From Serripes groenlandicus (Eukaryota; Mollusca; Bivalvia; Cardiida; Cardiidae), in the NCBI GenBank assembly GCA_031761405.1, contig JASEVX010000001.1, forward strand, positions 42,807,587-42,871,586: DNA of 64,000 nt, in the 5' to 3' direction. Every line of letters begins with the position of its first letter. Within the stretch, counting starts at the first letter, position 1. The notes under the pieces were generated by a model. That model saw only the letters and a program-made list of their open reading frames with translations, did not search any database and had not been told where the DNA came from. Made by a program: the position numbers and the translations under genes. Shown here piece by piece: positions 30,801 to 42,800 of this stretch.

Positions 30801-33800
30801 AACATTAAAGGGCCATCAGTCGAAATCTTATCCTAGCTAGTTTTGAGTCTGTACAAGGGAAACGCTTAAGTTGAAGTTTTAGATTAGAATACCAATTCCA
30901 GCGGGCTAGATAACATGTGATAGAACTGTCTGTAACCCGTTTTTCACTCGCAGACACATTTTGACACATCTTTAGGAGAAGAAAACATTTAAGACAAAAG
31001 GTGAAACTGCTCAACTCCATTCAATAGTTATACTTAAATTTACCAAGAATTTCCAGAGTTTATGCCAGACGTTTTCAAAGTTGTCTGCCCTATAATCATT
31101 GAACGTATCAACTCTTCTAGTACTCATTTAACCCTTTCCCACTTGCAGATGCATTCTGATGCAATTGCAGTAGACAACTTTGTAATGAACAATTTCTCCT
31201 TTTGCCAATAGGTTTTCAAAGTTGTCTGCTGCAGAATTGTTGTATGCGGGAACCGGTTAAGCCTATGTCATACCTGGCAACACATTGTTTGGAGGTCAAA
31301 TAAGTTAAGGTCATTAACCCTTTCCCACATACAATAAATATACAGCAGAAGACTTTCAAAGCATCTTGGCAAACTTATAAAACATCTTGTAAAATGAAAG
31401 GGTAATAACTACGGCAAATAAAGTTGAAAACATTGTGGCAAATGGAGGGTATTGCTCATCATGAGCAATTTCTCCTTTTGCCACAATGTTTTTAAAAGTT
31501 GTTTGCTGCAGAGGAATCAGAATGCGTCTGTATGAGGGAAAGGGTTAACGCTAGCTCTGCAGTACCTATTAATGTTAATTTACAGTTGAGTGTACAGACA
31601 GACGTGAAGAAAGTTGTCCTGACTGACGGTAATGAGGAGTCTGTCTCAAGTAAGAATTTCTTTTTAGTAAAGACCAGGGTCTGAAACATTAAAACTCTGA
31701 AAACGTTCTCAGTGCTCAGAAATGAACTCCATGCTCCAAATAAGGCTTCTGATTGGTCAATGTGAGGAACGTATTTGCTTCTGACCAATCAGATACTTGA
31801 GTACACATTCTGAGCACATACTAAACTTTTATAGACTTGGAGCCAGAGTTCTAAATACAGAGGAGATGGGCCCTTTTCCTGTCAATATCTGTATTATTAC
31901 TCTATTAAGCTGTTTTATGTGTGTACTGAAAGGAATCGTCTTGGTGAGATGAAGATGATTGTTTTGAGTACCTACAACAGGCCTCGATAAATCCACTCGC
32001 CCGCTCGCATTTGCGAGTGAATGTTGAGGTCGGGCGAGAAACAAATTGATCACGCTCGCCCGACAGGGCGAGTAAGATTCTCCAGATTCAATTACGGACC
32101 CATTCACAATTCTGGCCGTCTAGCCTAATTTTAATTTTGTAACTTGCTTTTCTGACAAAATCAAAAACATTCTCGGCCTGTCGCTGTTGTTTATATTTTA
32201 AAACAAATCGCAACATTTCTCAGTGCCGTATATCCATTCAGGTGTTGCAATTATTTATCCGAAACAAATATTTAACGAAATAATTATATTTCTTATTTGT
32301 ACAATAAGTATTGGGAGTTGGGTGATATTTCGTTTAATTATTTTTTACCCATTTCGTCTTGTCGTAACCACGTGTTTTTAAGGAAAAACATGGCGTCCGA
32401 CGAAATTTTTCGCTGATGTGAATTGGATTTTCATGTATTTAAATGATAAGCTGCATATTTTTTAGACTCAATTTAATGTTAAATATGATATTTTATCGTT
32501 GCAATAGCTGTCTATGTTGATAACGTTAACCGCGCCGGCGGATAAATGAGAACAAAATTACTTATTGAAGACGCATGCATTTATAACTAAAGCGTCTAGA
32601 TGATTTATTAATACGATGAAAACGATTTGACCTAAATGTCAAGAAATAATAAATATCAGAAAAAAATACCATCAGCGCCTGAAAAAGGCTATAAAACGAT
32701 CAATTTTGTATTTGGTAAGGCTGAAGTTTCCTATGGTCTTATGAAACAATAAATGATTGAAACAATTGCTTTTACAGTGAATTTGAGTCAGTGGCTGCAA
32801 AACAAGCCCATGTGTATATTGTGTGGCAGTTTTTCCCCCGTAAAAGTGCAGGGCTAGTAACTTTTGTGCAGGGCGAGTACATTTTTAGGGTCACTCGCCC
32901 TGCAGGGCGAGTGACCCTAAAAAAAATTGTTGAGGCCTGTACAATAAAGACTTTAGAGGTGGAATAAAGATTAAAGAATGTTAATTAAGAGATTTAACAT
33001 ATTTGTGCCTATATATATTCAAAGTCATCAAGTTTTATTGTATGTGGGAAAGGGTTAAGGACATGAATGATAGCAGCTATTAGCTGTACACATAATCAGA
33101 GATGATGGTAAGGAAAACAGGAAAATAACTTTTGTATTTGTTTTTCTAGTAAAATATAGATATATACATGTATTTGCATGGCATACATTATATATTTATC
33201 AAATTTAAAATGTACATCAATTATATCACTAGGTGTAATTAAAAAACGTTGAATAGCTTTGATGAAAAAAGTATGTCATAATTAGATCTATATACATCTT
33301 TTTTTAAAGGGTCAAGATCAGTTAAACTCATTTCCCACAATAAATAGATTTACAGCAGACGACTATATAAACATTTAAGCAAAAATGTCGAGAAATCTCT
33401 ATAAATGAAAGTTTGTTAGTTGTAAAGATTTGAAAGCATTGTGGCAAAAGGAGAACTTGCGCATCATGACCAATATCTTTGTGTGCATTAATGTTTTCTA
33501 AAGTTGTCTGCTGCAGATGCATTAAATGCATCCACAGGTGGGAATGCATTATTTTTGTTTTAAATAATACTTTGTTGCAGTGGCCTCTTGTGGAATAAAT
33601 TAAGGATTAATTGATTCCAGCGCAAAGAAAACCAACGTTAGCAAATGTCTATCAAATGTGGATAAATATCCGACTGTCTGAGAATCCGTACAATGTGGTC
33701 CGAACAAGTTTTTTAGAGATTCCCTAAACTAGTCTGAGGAAAATTGGCAAACATTGCAAAGCCAGATCAAGCTGCATGTATGAGAAGACTTGATCTGGAT

Positions 33801-36800
33801 CCAAACTGGTTGTACATGTACATATGAGGTCGGGTCATACCAAAGACTTTCAAATTGGTAGTAATTAATGCCTTCCTTGGCGCTCAGGGTTGCGGGGTTA
33901 GCATTACGACTGACTGGCTGGTGTCAGGATAAATGGACCAGTAACTTACCAAGGAAAACTCCGTGATATAACTGAAAAATCGGTGAAAGAGGTGTAAAAC
34001 ATCAAACAATCTAAAAGCACATGCTCTTCAACCATGCTCTTCAGTTCATTTGTATAGACTAAGGGTAACACTATTTCACAAACCTTTCCAGCTAAAGGCA
34101 GTACAGTAAGTATATGACATCCATAAAATTGGTTGTGACGAAGCTTGATTATTGTCATAAATAGCATGGAGGATTAACACTCTCTTCGATTGGATCTTTC
34201 TTTATGCCTCTGTTGCAGAAGACTTTTGAAAACATTGTGGGAAGAGGAACAACTGCTAACAAAGGAGCATTTTCTTACTTTCTGAAAATGTTTTCCACTA
34301 TACCAGATTATACTTCCATTTTCCAGATTTTTCCTTTTCATAAAATAGTTTCAAGGCAAATGGATCTTAAACCTTTCCCTCATATAGACGCTTTCTGACG
34401 CCTCTGCAGCAGACGGCTTTTTGAAAACATAGTGACAAAAGAAGAAATTGCTCAAAACAGGCAATTTCTTCTTTTGCCACAATGTTTTCCACTTTTAGTC
34501 TTAGGTTATCCATTCAATTATAGAGATTTTCTATTTTTTTACAAAATATGTTCAAAGTCGTCTGCTGCAGAATTGTCGTATGAGGGAAATATCATATCAG
34601 GATGAAATTATAAACACTTAATCTTATTAAGTGGCATGAATCATTAATTCATACTTAAGATACCAACTCTCTTGGTGATTTAAACATTCACCTTGGTTGG
34701 TATAATATCAATATGAAAACTAGTCAGAGGTACTTGTAATTTATCAAGGAAGCAAATGGAAATAACTGAACTACTGATAAAAAAAAACCATTTATATATG
34801 GTGCTACAGTTGCTAATGAAAACTTTACCTCTGTTTTGGCTCATAGTCCAGTGTGACTCAAGATTAGGGAATGCATAGCGTATTTAGTATGAAAGCCTTG
34901 CTGCATAAAATGTTTATGTTAACTTAAATAACATAAATGTTGTAAGTGTATATGTGAAATCTAACAATTGTTTATGCGAAGCTTTGTACAAAAAGGGGTC
35001 TTAATGAATGATTTTACAAATCATGAGGAAGATACTGAAGACTTTACTGAATACCTATATGCCTTATCAAAGCCAGAGGTCCAGATAAGGGGCAGTGTAC
35101 AGCTCATTTCTCCACAATATCTTTCTTATTATCAACTAAACCCTATGATATTGGTACTCAAAAGAATTGTCTCATTGAGACGATTCTTTTGAGTACCCAC
35201 CTCATAGGATTATAGCGTCAAAGAAGGATTATAGAATATACAAAATGCCCCTTATCAAGAGCTAAGTGAAAAAAAAAATACCTGTAGATGTCAACTCTAT
35301 GTATGTTGATGCTGACTATTTACAGCTTCAAATCAGAGATGCAACAAGATCCCATTATCTCCTGAAATGGGTCATATATGAAATCCTTTCCTACTTGCAG
35401 TCACATTTTGATGCATCTGTCTGAAGCAATACTATTGAAAACATTATGCTTTCAAAGTTGTCTGATGCAGATTTGTTATATGTGGGAAAGGGTTTAACCA
35501 ATACGATGATTTCATGTCATTTACCAAAAAAAAATAAGAAAATAAAAATTTATTTCTATTTGCTTGATATTTTGCTTGAAATATTGTCATATCTACATGT
35601 TTAACTGAATGTTTAGTAAGACTAACTTAATAAACAAAGACAATATAAGACTCATTTATTAACTGTCAATGTTGAATTCTTCTATTTACTTTTCAAATAA
35701 TCAGAGAAGTATGTTTCTGTGCACATTTAGTTCCATTTAGTCTTTGCCACACACAATATATAAGCAGCAGTTAACTTCAAGACCTTCTCGAAAAAACATG
35801 GGAAATCTCTATAAATGACATTATAATTATTGAATAGAGATGAAAACATTGAAGCAAAAGCAGAAATTGCTCATTGTGAGAAATATTCCCTTTACAGCAA
35901 CATTTTCAAAAGTTGTCTGCTACTGATGTGGTAAAGGGTTAAACTTAAGACATATTTTGTCCGGTTTTTGAAAGCCTTTGAAATTTAACCCTCTCCAATC
36001 TATACAGATAACCACGGAGATATTTTCAGCAGATGTGTTTAAAAAGCATTGCTGGAAAAGAAGTAATTGCTTGCTCAAATTCTCTTCTTTATTGAAATTC
36101 TACCTTCTTCTGACAATTTAGACAATGGGTAAAGGGTTAATATTTAGTTTAAACCTGGTTGTTTAACTAGATTGATTGTTGAAAAAGTTCATACAGCATA
36201 TGAGCCATTCCAATAGAAAACCAACATAAAGTAAAGTAATTAGTATTGACCCAGATCAGCCTAAGCATGCCGCATAGGCTAACCAGGACAGACAATTTTC
36301 TACTCCTGTGGGTTTTCTGTTTCATGAATCATTACTCTATACCTCTATCCCCCTGAAACGGAATGTGTTGGCTCGGATTAACCTGCACAGGCTGATCTGG
36401 GTCGATACATTACGCAGAGTCCATTATGTTGGTTTTCTCGTTGAACGGCTCATATTATAATGTTGACTCACAAATAGTGTGTGTAGCATGATCCCAAAGG
36501 TTGATCCTGCTGTCACAGGATTCCAATTTTACCCTATCTACATGTAAATGCTTTCTGAAGCCTCTTCAGAAGATGAGTTTTAAAAACATTGCAGCAAAAG
36601 AAGAAATTACTCATCATGAGCAATTTCTGATGAGCAGTTTCTTCTTTAGTCTTTATTTTTTCATCTCTTTTCAATAATTATATAATCATATAATGTACTT
36701 GATATACATTACATAGATTATTCATATTTCTGCTTAGATATTTTCGTTTGCTGCTCAATTGATGTGTTTTGGAAAGGGTTAATGTTTGAAAGCAAGCATT

Positions 36801-39800
36801 GTCAGAGTCAAGATGTTGTGGAGGCCACTAGTACAAGAAATTTAAAAAAAAACATCAGATGAAAAGAAGAACTGACAGAACTGCTTTACCACTGAAAACT
36901 TGTTTAAACCTTGCTTAATCGATTTGTATTTGTGACATAAGGGAAATATTATGGAATGGGGTTTAATTTTTATTACAGATTTAGATGCAATAATAGACAA
37001 AAATGCCAAGGATTTTACAAATACCAAAGTTTCAAGCAGGTATGAACTTACTTCTTAATTGAATTTATATCACTTTAAATGTGAAACAGTTTCTTGCCAT
37101 TTATATTAACCCTTTCCCTGATACAGCAGGCGACTTTTGAAAACACTTTTTAAAACGGACCAATTGCTTTAAACAAACATATTTTTATTCATATGCCCAT
37201 TCTAATGTTGGAGGTATATTTGGAACACCTGCATTGGGCCGGCTAACACAGGACTGCTTGCTGCATCAACAAAAGTGAACTCTCTTATTAAAATCATACT
37301 GGTCCAATCTCAACCAAACTTGGTTAAAATGTTTATGGGCATTTCATCTAAGTTTAGTTTGCCAAATTAGCTTAACCCACTGTCTTTCGCTTGATCAAAC
37401 TTTATCCAATCTTCACCAAACTTGTTCACATAGATTATGGGCCAAGTTCAATGACAAGTTACATTGCCACAGACATTAACGATTTATGGCTCCTTGACGA
37501 ATGTATATTCAGAAACATTGTAGCTCTTGTTCTACAATAATTTTCAGTACTGTATCAAAGTTAACCTTTATTTATTTCATTTGGTACAATCTTTTTCCAA
37601 GATATTTTCAAAGCAAACAACTTTAAAAAAGTATTTTCAAGTAATCAGTTAATCTTTTTCTATTATAACGTCTTTGATGCTCCATCAGTGCTAGCGCTGA
37701 ACGTGTTGGAATGATTCCAAAGGTTGACCACTCTTTCATGAATATAAACTCGTCTGTTAGGTGTATAATTTTACAGTCCTTATATAAGGCAGAGTGTTTC
37801 CTAGATATATGCAGCTGACATCATTCACTTACACACTAATCATTTCAACAAACACAAACACATTGGAGCAGACACTTTCCAATTTGCAGAAACATCTGAG
37901 GCAGATGACTTTTGAAATTAAATTGCTCAGAATAGCAATTTGCTCCTTTTTTACAATGATTTATACTCTATTCAATAATAACTCATAAACAGCTTCCATA
38001 TTGTTGCCAAGATTTGTTCAAAGTTGCATGGTGCAGACTTGTTGTGTGTGGGGAAGAGGTCAGGTACAAAAGTATCCTTTAACCCTTTTAAACATACAAC
38101 ATATGTGCAGCAGAAAACTTAGAAATCATCTAGTCAAATATCTTCAAAATCTCTATGCATAAAAATGTTATTATTGAAAAGAATTGAAAACATTTGGAAC
38201 AATTTCCCCTTTTGCCACAATGATTATGAAAGTATTTTGCTGCAGATTGTCAGAATGTTTTTAGCTCACCTATGCACGAAGTGCAAGGTGAGCTATTGTG
38301 ATCACATTTTGTCCGGCGTCCGGCCGTCGTGTGTCGTCCGTTGTGCGTCGTCAACATTTAAGCTTGTTAACACTCTACAGGCTACATTTTGCATCCAATC
38401 TTCATGAAAGTGAATCAGAACATTCATCTCCATCAAATCATGTTCGAAAATGGGCCATATGAGGTCAAAAACGAGGTCACTAGGTCAAATTGAAGCTAGA
38501 TCTTGTTAACACTCTGGAGGCCACATTTTCAACTTGATCATGTTGAAACTTTATCAGAATGTTTGTCTTGATGATATGTAGGTCAAGTTCGAACATGGGT
38601 CATGTCGGGTCAAAAAGTAGGTCACTAGGCCAAATTGAAGGGTAATCTTGTTAACACTGTAGAGGCCACATTTTCAACTTGAGCATGTTGAAATTTTGTC
38701 AGAATGTTTGTCTCAAAGATATCTAGGTCAAGTTTAAATATGGGTCATATTGGGTCAGAAACTAGGCCAAATTGAGGGGAAATCTTGTTAACTCTGTAGA
38801 AGCCGCATGTTTTGCTTCAGCAGCTTGAAATTTGGTCAGAATGTTGAGCTAAATGATATCTAGGCCAATTTCGAATATGGGTCATGCGGGATCAAAAACT
38901 AGGTCACTAGGCCAAATTAAAGGAAAATCTTGTTAACACTTTGGATGCTGCATTTTTAGATCACCTAGAGCCAAAGGCTCAAGGTGAGCTATTCTGATCA
39001 CTCTGTGTCCGTCGTCTGTCGTCCGTCTTCCGTCGTTAACTTTTAGCTTTAAACATCATCTCCTCCTGAACCGCAAGGACAATTTCCACCAAACATCACA
39101 GGAATGTTCCTTTGGTGGTCCTTTTTCAAAATTGTTCAATGATTTAAATTCCATTGAGAACTTTGGTTGCTGCGGCATCAGAAAGGGGACAAAATGTCCA
39201 AACTTTAAAAATCTTCTCCTCCGAATCTGCCTGTCAGATTCAAATATAATTTGGTAGAAATGTTCCTTGGGTGACCCTCTATAAAAATTGTTCAAGCCAT
39301 ACTGATTGGTCGAAAAACATGGCAGTCAGGCAGCATCGGAAAAGGGGCAAAATGACAAAATTTGAAAATTCCATTTTTATGAAAGTGTTTTGTCCGATTT
39401 TAAGAAAATATAATACGAATCTTACTTTAATGATCCTCTATTTAATTTGTTTAAGCCGTTTTGATTGGTTACACAATCATAGCAACCAGGCGTCATCACA
39501 AAAGGGGTAAATTGAACTTTTAGCTACAAATGACAACCAACTCAATAGCCCAATTTCCACAAAACATCACAGGAATGTTCCTTTGGTGGTCCTTTTTCAA
39601 AATTGTTCAATGATTTAAATTCCATTGAGAACTTTGGTTGCTGCGGCATCAGAAAGGGGACAAAATGTCCAAACTTTAAAAATCTTCTCCTCCGAATCTG
39701 CCTGTCAGATTCAAATATAATTTGGTAGAAATGTTCCTTGGGTGACCCTCTATAAAAATTGTTCAAGCCATACTGATTGGTCGAAAAACATGGCAGTCAG

Positions 39801-42800
39801 GCGGCATCAGAAAAGGGGCAAAATGACAAAAGTTTAAAATTCCATTTTTAGCTCACCTGAGCTTTGCTCAAGGTGAGTTATTGTGATCGCCTTTTGTCCG
39901 GCGTCCGTCGTGCGTCGTGCGTCGTGCGTCGTGCGTCAACTTCTTCTCCTCAGTAACCAGTGGGTCAATTGGGATGAAACTTCACAGAAAGCATCCTCTC
40001 AATGACCTCACCAGATTTCCTTCAAATTTTTGGGATCCATGCAGAATTCTGGTTTCCATGGCAACGAAATGAAAAAAACTTCAAAATTCTTCTTCTCCCA
40101 AACTGGTTGGCAGATTTTCAAATAATTTTGTAGAAATGTTCCTTGGATGACCCTCTATGAGATTCCTTCAAACCATGTTGATTGGTCGAAAAACATGGCC
40201 GCCAGGGGGGGGGGGGGGGCGGGGCTATTTTGCCTTATATGGCTATAGTGAAAACTTAAAAAATCTTCTCCTCCGAAAGTGTCAGGCCTATTTTCAAATA
40301 ATTTTGTGGAAATGTTCCTTGGGTGACCCTCTATCAGATTCCTTCAAGCCATGTTGATTGGTCGAAAAACATGGCCGCCAGGGGGGCGGGGCTATTTTGC
40401 CTTATATGGCTTTAGTGAAAACTTAAAAAATCTTCTCCTCCGAAAGTGTCAGGCCGATTTTCAAATAATTTTGTAGAAATGTTCCTTAAGTGACCCACTA
40501 TCAGATTCCTTCAAGCCATGTTGATTGGTCGAAAAATATGGCCGCCAGTGGGCGGGGCTATTTCGCCTTATATGGCTATAGTGAAAACTTAAAAAATCTT
40601 CTTCTCCCAAACTGGTTGGCAGATTTTCAAATAATTTTGTAGAAATGCTCCTTGGATGACCCTCTATTAGATTCCTTCAAGCCATGTTGATTGGTCAAAA
40701 AACATGGCTGTCAGGGGGACGGGGCTATTTTGCCTTATATGGCTATAGTGAAAACTTAAAAAATCTTCTTCTCCAAAAGTGTCCGGCCGATTTTCAAATC
40801 ATTTTTTAGAAATGTTCTTTGGATGACCCACTTTCAGATTCCTTCAAGCCATGTTGATTGGTCAAAAAACATGGCCGCCAGTGGGCAGGGCTATTTTGCA
40901 TTATATGGCTATAGTGAAAACTTAAAAAATCTTCTCCTCCAAAAGTGTCTGGCCGATTTTCCAAAAAAATTGTAGAAATGTTCCTAGGGTGGCCCTCTAC
41001 CAGATTCCTTCAAGCCAAGTTGATTGGTCGGAAACTATGGCTGCCAGGGGGCGGGCTTATATGGCTAAAGTGAAAAAAAATAAAATCAGGTGAGCGATTC
41101 CAGGGCCATCATGGCCCTCTTGTTATGAAAGTGTTTGTCCGATTTTAAGAAAATATAATACGAATCTTACTGTAATGATCCTCTATTTAATTTGTTTAAG
41201 CCGTTTTGATTGGTTACACAATCATATCAACCAGGCGTCGTCACAAAAGGGGTAAATTGAACTTTTAGCTACAAATGACCACCAACTCCTACCATTCCAA
41301 TAGACCAATTTCCACAAAACATCACAGGAATGTTCCTTTGGTGGTCCTCTTTCAAAATTGTTAAAAGATTTAAATTCCATTGAGAACTTTGGTTGCTGCG
41401 GCATCAGAAAGTGAAAAAAATACCCAAATTTTAAAATCCTTTGACTCCATAATCTGCTTGTGCGATTGCAAGATAATTTGGTAGAAATGTTCCTTAAGTG
41501 ACCCTCTAAATAAACTGTTGAAGCCATATTGATTTCGTTGAAAAACAGGGCAGCAAGGCGGCATCAGGAAAGGTGCAAAATGACAAAAAGTTTATAATTC
41601 CATTCTTATTAAAGTTCTTGTTAGATTTCAAGATATAAATGGCCTTTACTGATAAGCTGTTTCTTGAGAAGTGTTCACTCCTTGCAGTTTCATTTGCACT
41701 CCTTGATCAAATTTTCCCAGATATTTGCAGTTAAATATTTGCTACTAATTTACTATCAATTAGGTGATCGATTTAGGGCCATCTTGGCCCTCTTGTTTGC
41801 TTAAGCAGCTTGAAATTTGGTCAGAATGTTTGTCTAAATGACATCTAGGCCAAGTTTGACTATGGGTCATGCCGGGTTAAAAACTAGGTCACTAGGCCAA
41901 ATTGAAGGGTAATCTTGTTAACACTCTTGATACTGCATGTTTAACTTGAGCATGATGAAACTTTATCAGAATGTTTTTCTTGACGATATGTAAATCAAGT
42001 TCGATCAAGGGTCATGTTGGGTCAAAAAATAGGTCACTAGGTCAAATTGAAGGAAAATCTTGTTAACACTCTAGAGGCCGCATTTTTTACTTGAGCATGA
42101 TGAAACTTTATCAGAATGTTTTTCTTGATGATATGTAAGGCAAGTTCGATCAAGGGTCATGTTGGGTCATGCTTCAGTAGTTGAAATTTTGCCAGAATGT
42201 TTGTCTTAAAGATATCTAGGTCAAGTTCGAATATGGGTCATATTGGGTCAGAAACTAGGTCACTAGGCCAAATTGAAGGAACATCTTGTTAACTCTGTAG
42301 AAGACGCATTTTTTGCTACAGCAGCTTGACATTTAATGAGAATGTTTATCTAAATGATATCTAAGCCAAGTCCATGTTGGAATATGGGTCATATAAGGTA
42401 AAAAGATATAGATCACTAGGCCAAATTGAAGGAAAATCTTGTTAACACTTTGGATGCCGCATTGTTTGCTTCAGCAGCTTGAAATTTGGTCAGAATGTTT
42501 GTCTGAATTATATCTAGGTCAATTTCGAATATGGGTCATATTGGGTCAGACACAAAGTCAATAACGGAAAATATTGTTCAAACTCCGGAGGCCGCATTTT
42601 TACTTTGAGCAAGTTGAAAATTTGTTGCCTTGATGATATCTAGTCCATGTTGGAATATTGGTCATATCAGGTAAAAAGATATAGATCACTAGGCCAAATG
42701 AAGGAAAATCTTGTTAACACTGTGGAGGTTGCATTCAGAATAATTGTCTTGATGTGTTTTGCATTGCAGTACATTGTACAATTAAGGTGAGCGATCCAGG

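Larger units (their letters stand above)
38956..41797 (+). mobile_element. Middle GGCCCTCTTGTT-family element (level 2)
   Basis: The left end is TAGATCACCTAGAGCCAAAGG and CTCAAGGTGAGCTATTCTG; the right end is TAGGTGATCGATTTAGGGCC and TTGGCCCTCTTGTTT. It includes a tandem duplication of about 460 bp (39090 and 39552, with a third partial start near 41310). It is split by the element at 39849-41124. A copy in the other orientation is at 14423-15589. Confidence 0.75.

Noticed and set aside
40205..40219. 15-G run as a functional quadruplex
   Set aside because: It is a homopolymer within a transposon unit whose other copies have only 4-6 G; slippage or sequencing error is simpler.
39056..41564. 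Several similar short open frames (e.g. 39056-39295, 39542-39766, 41222-41527) as a gene family
   Set aside because: They are the same strand segment of a repeated non-autonomous element read in one frame; similarity comes from DNA-level duplication.
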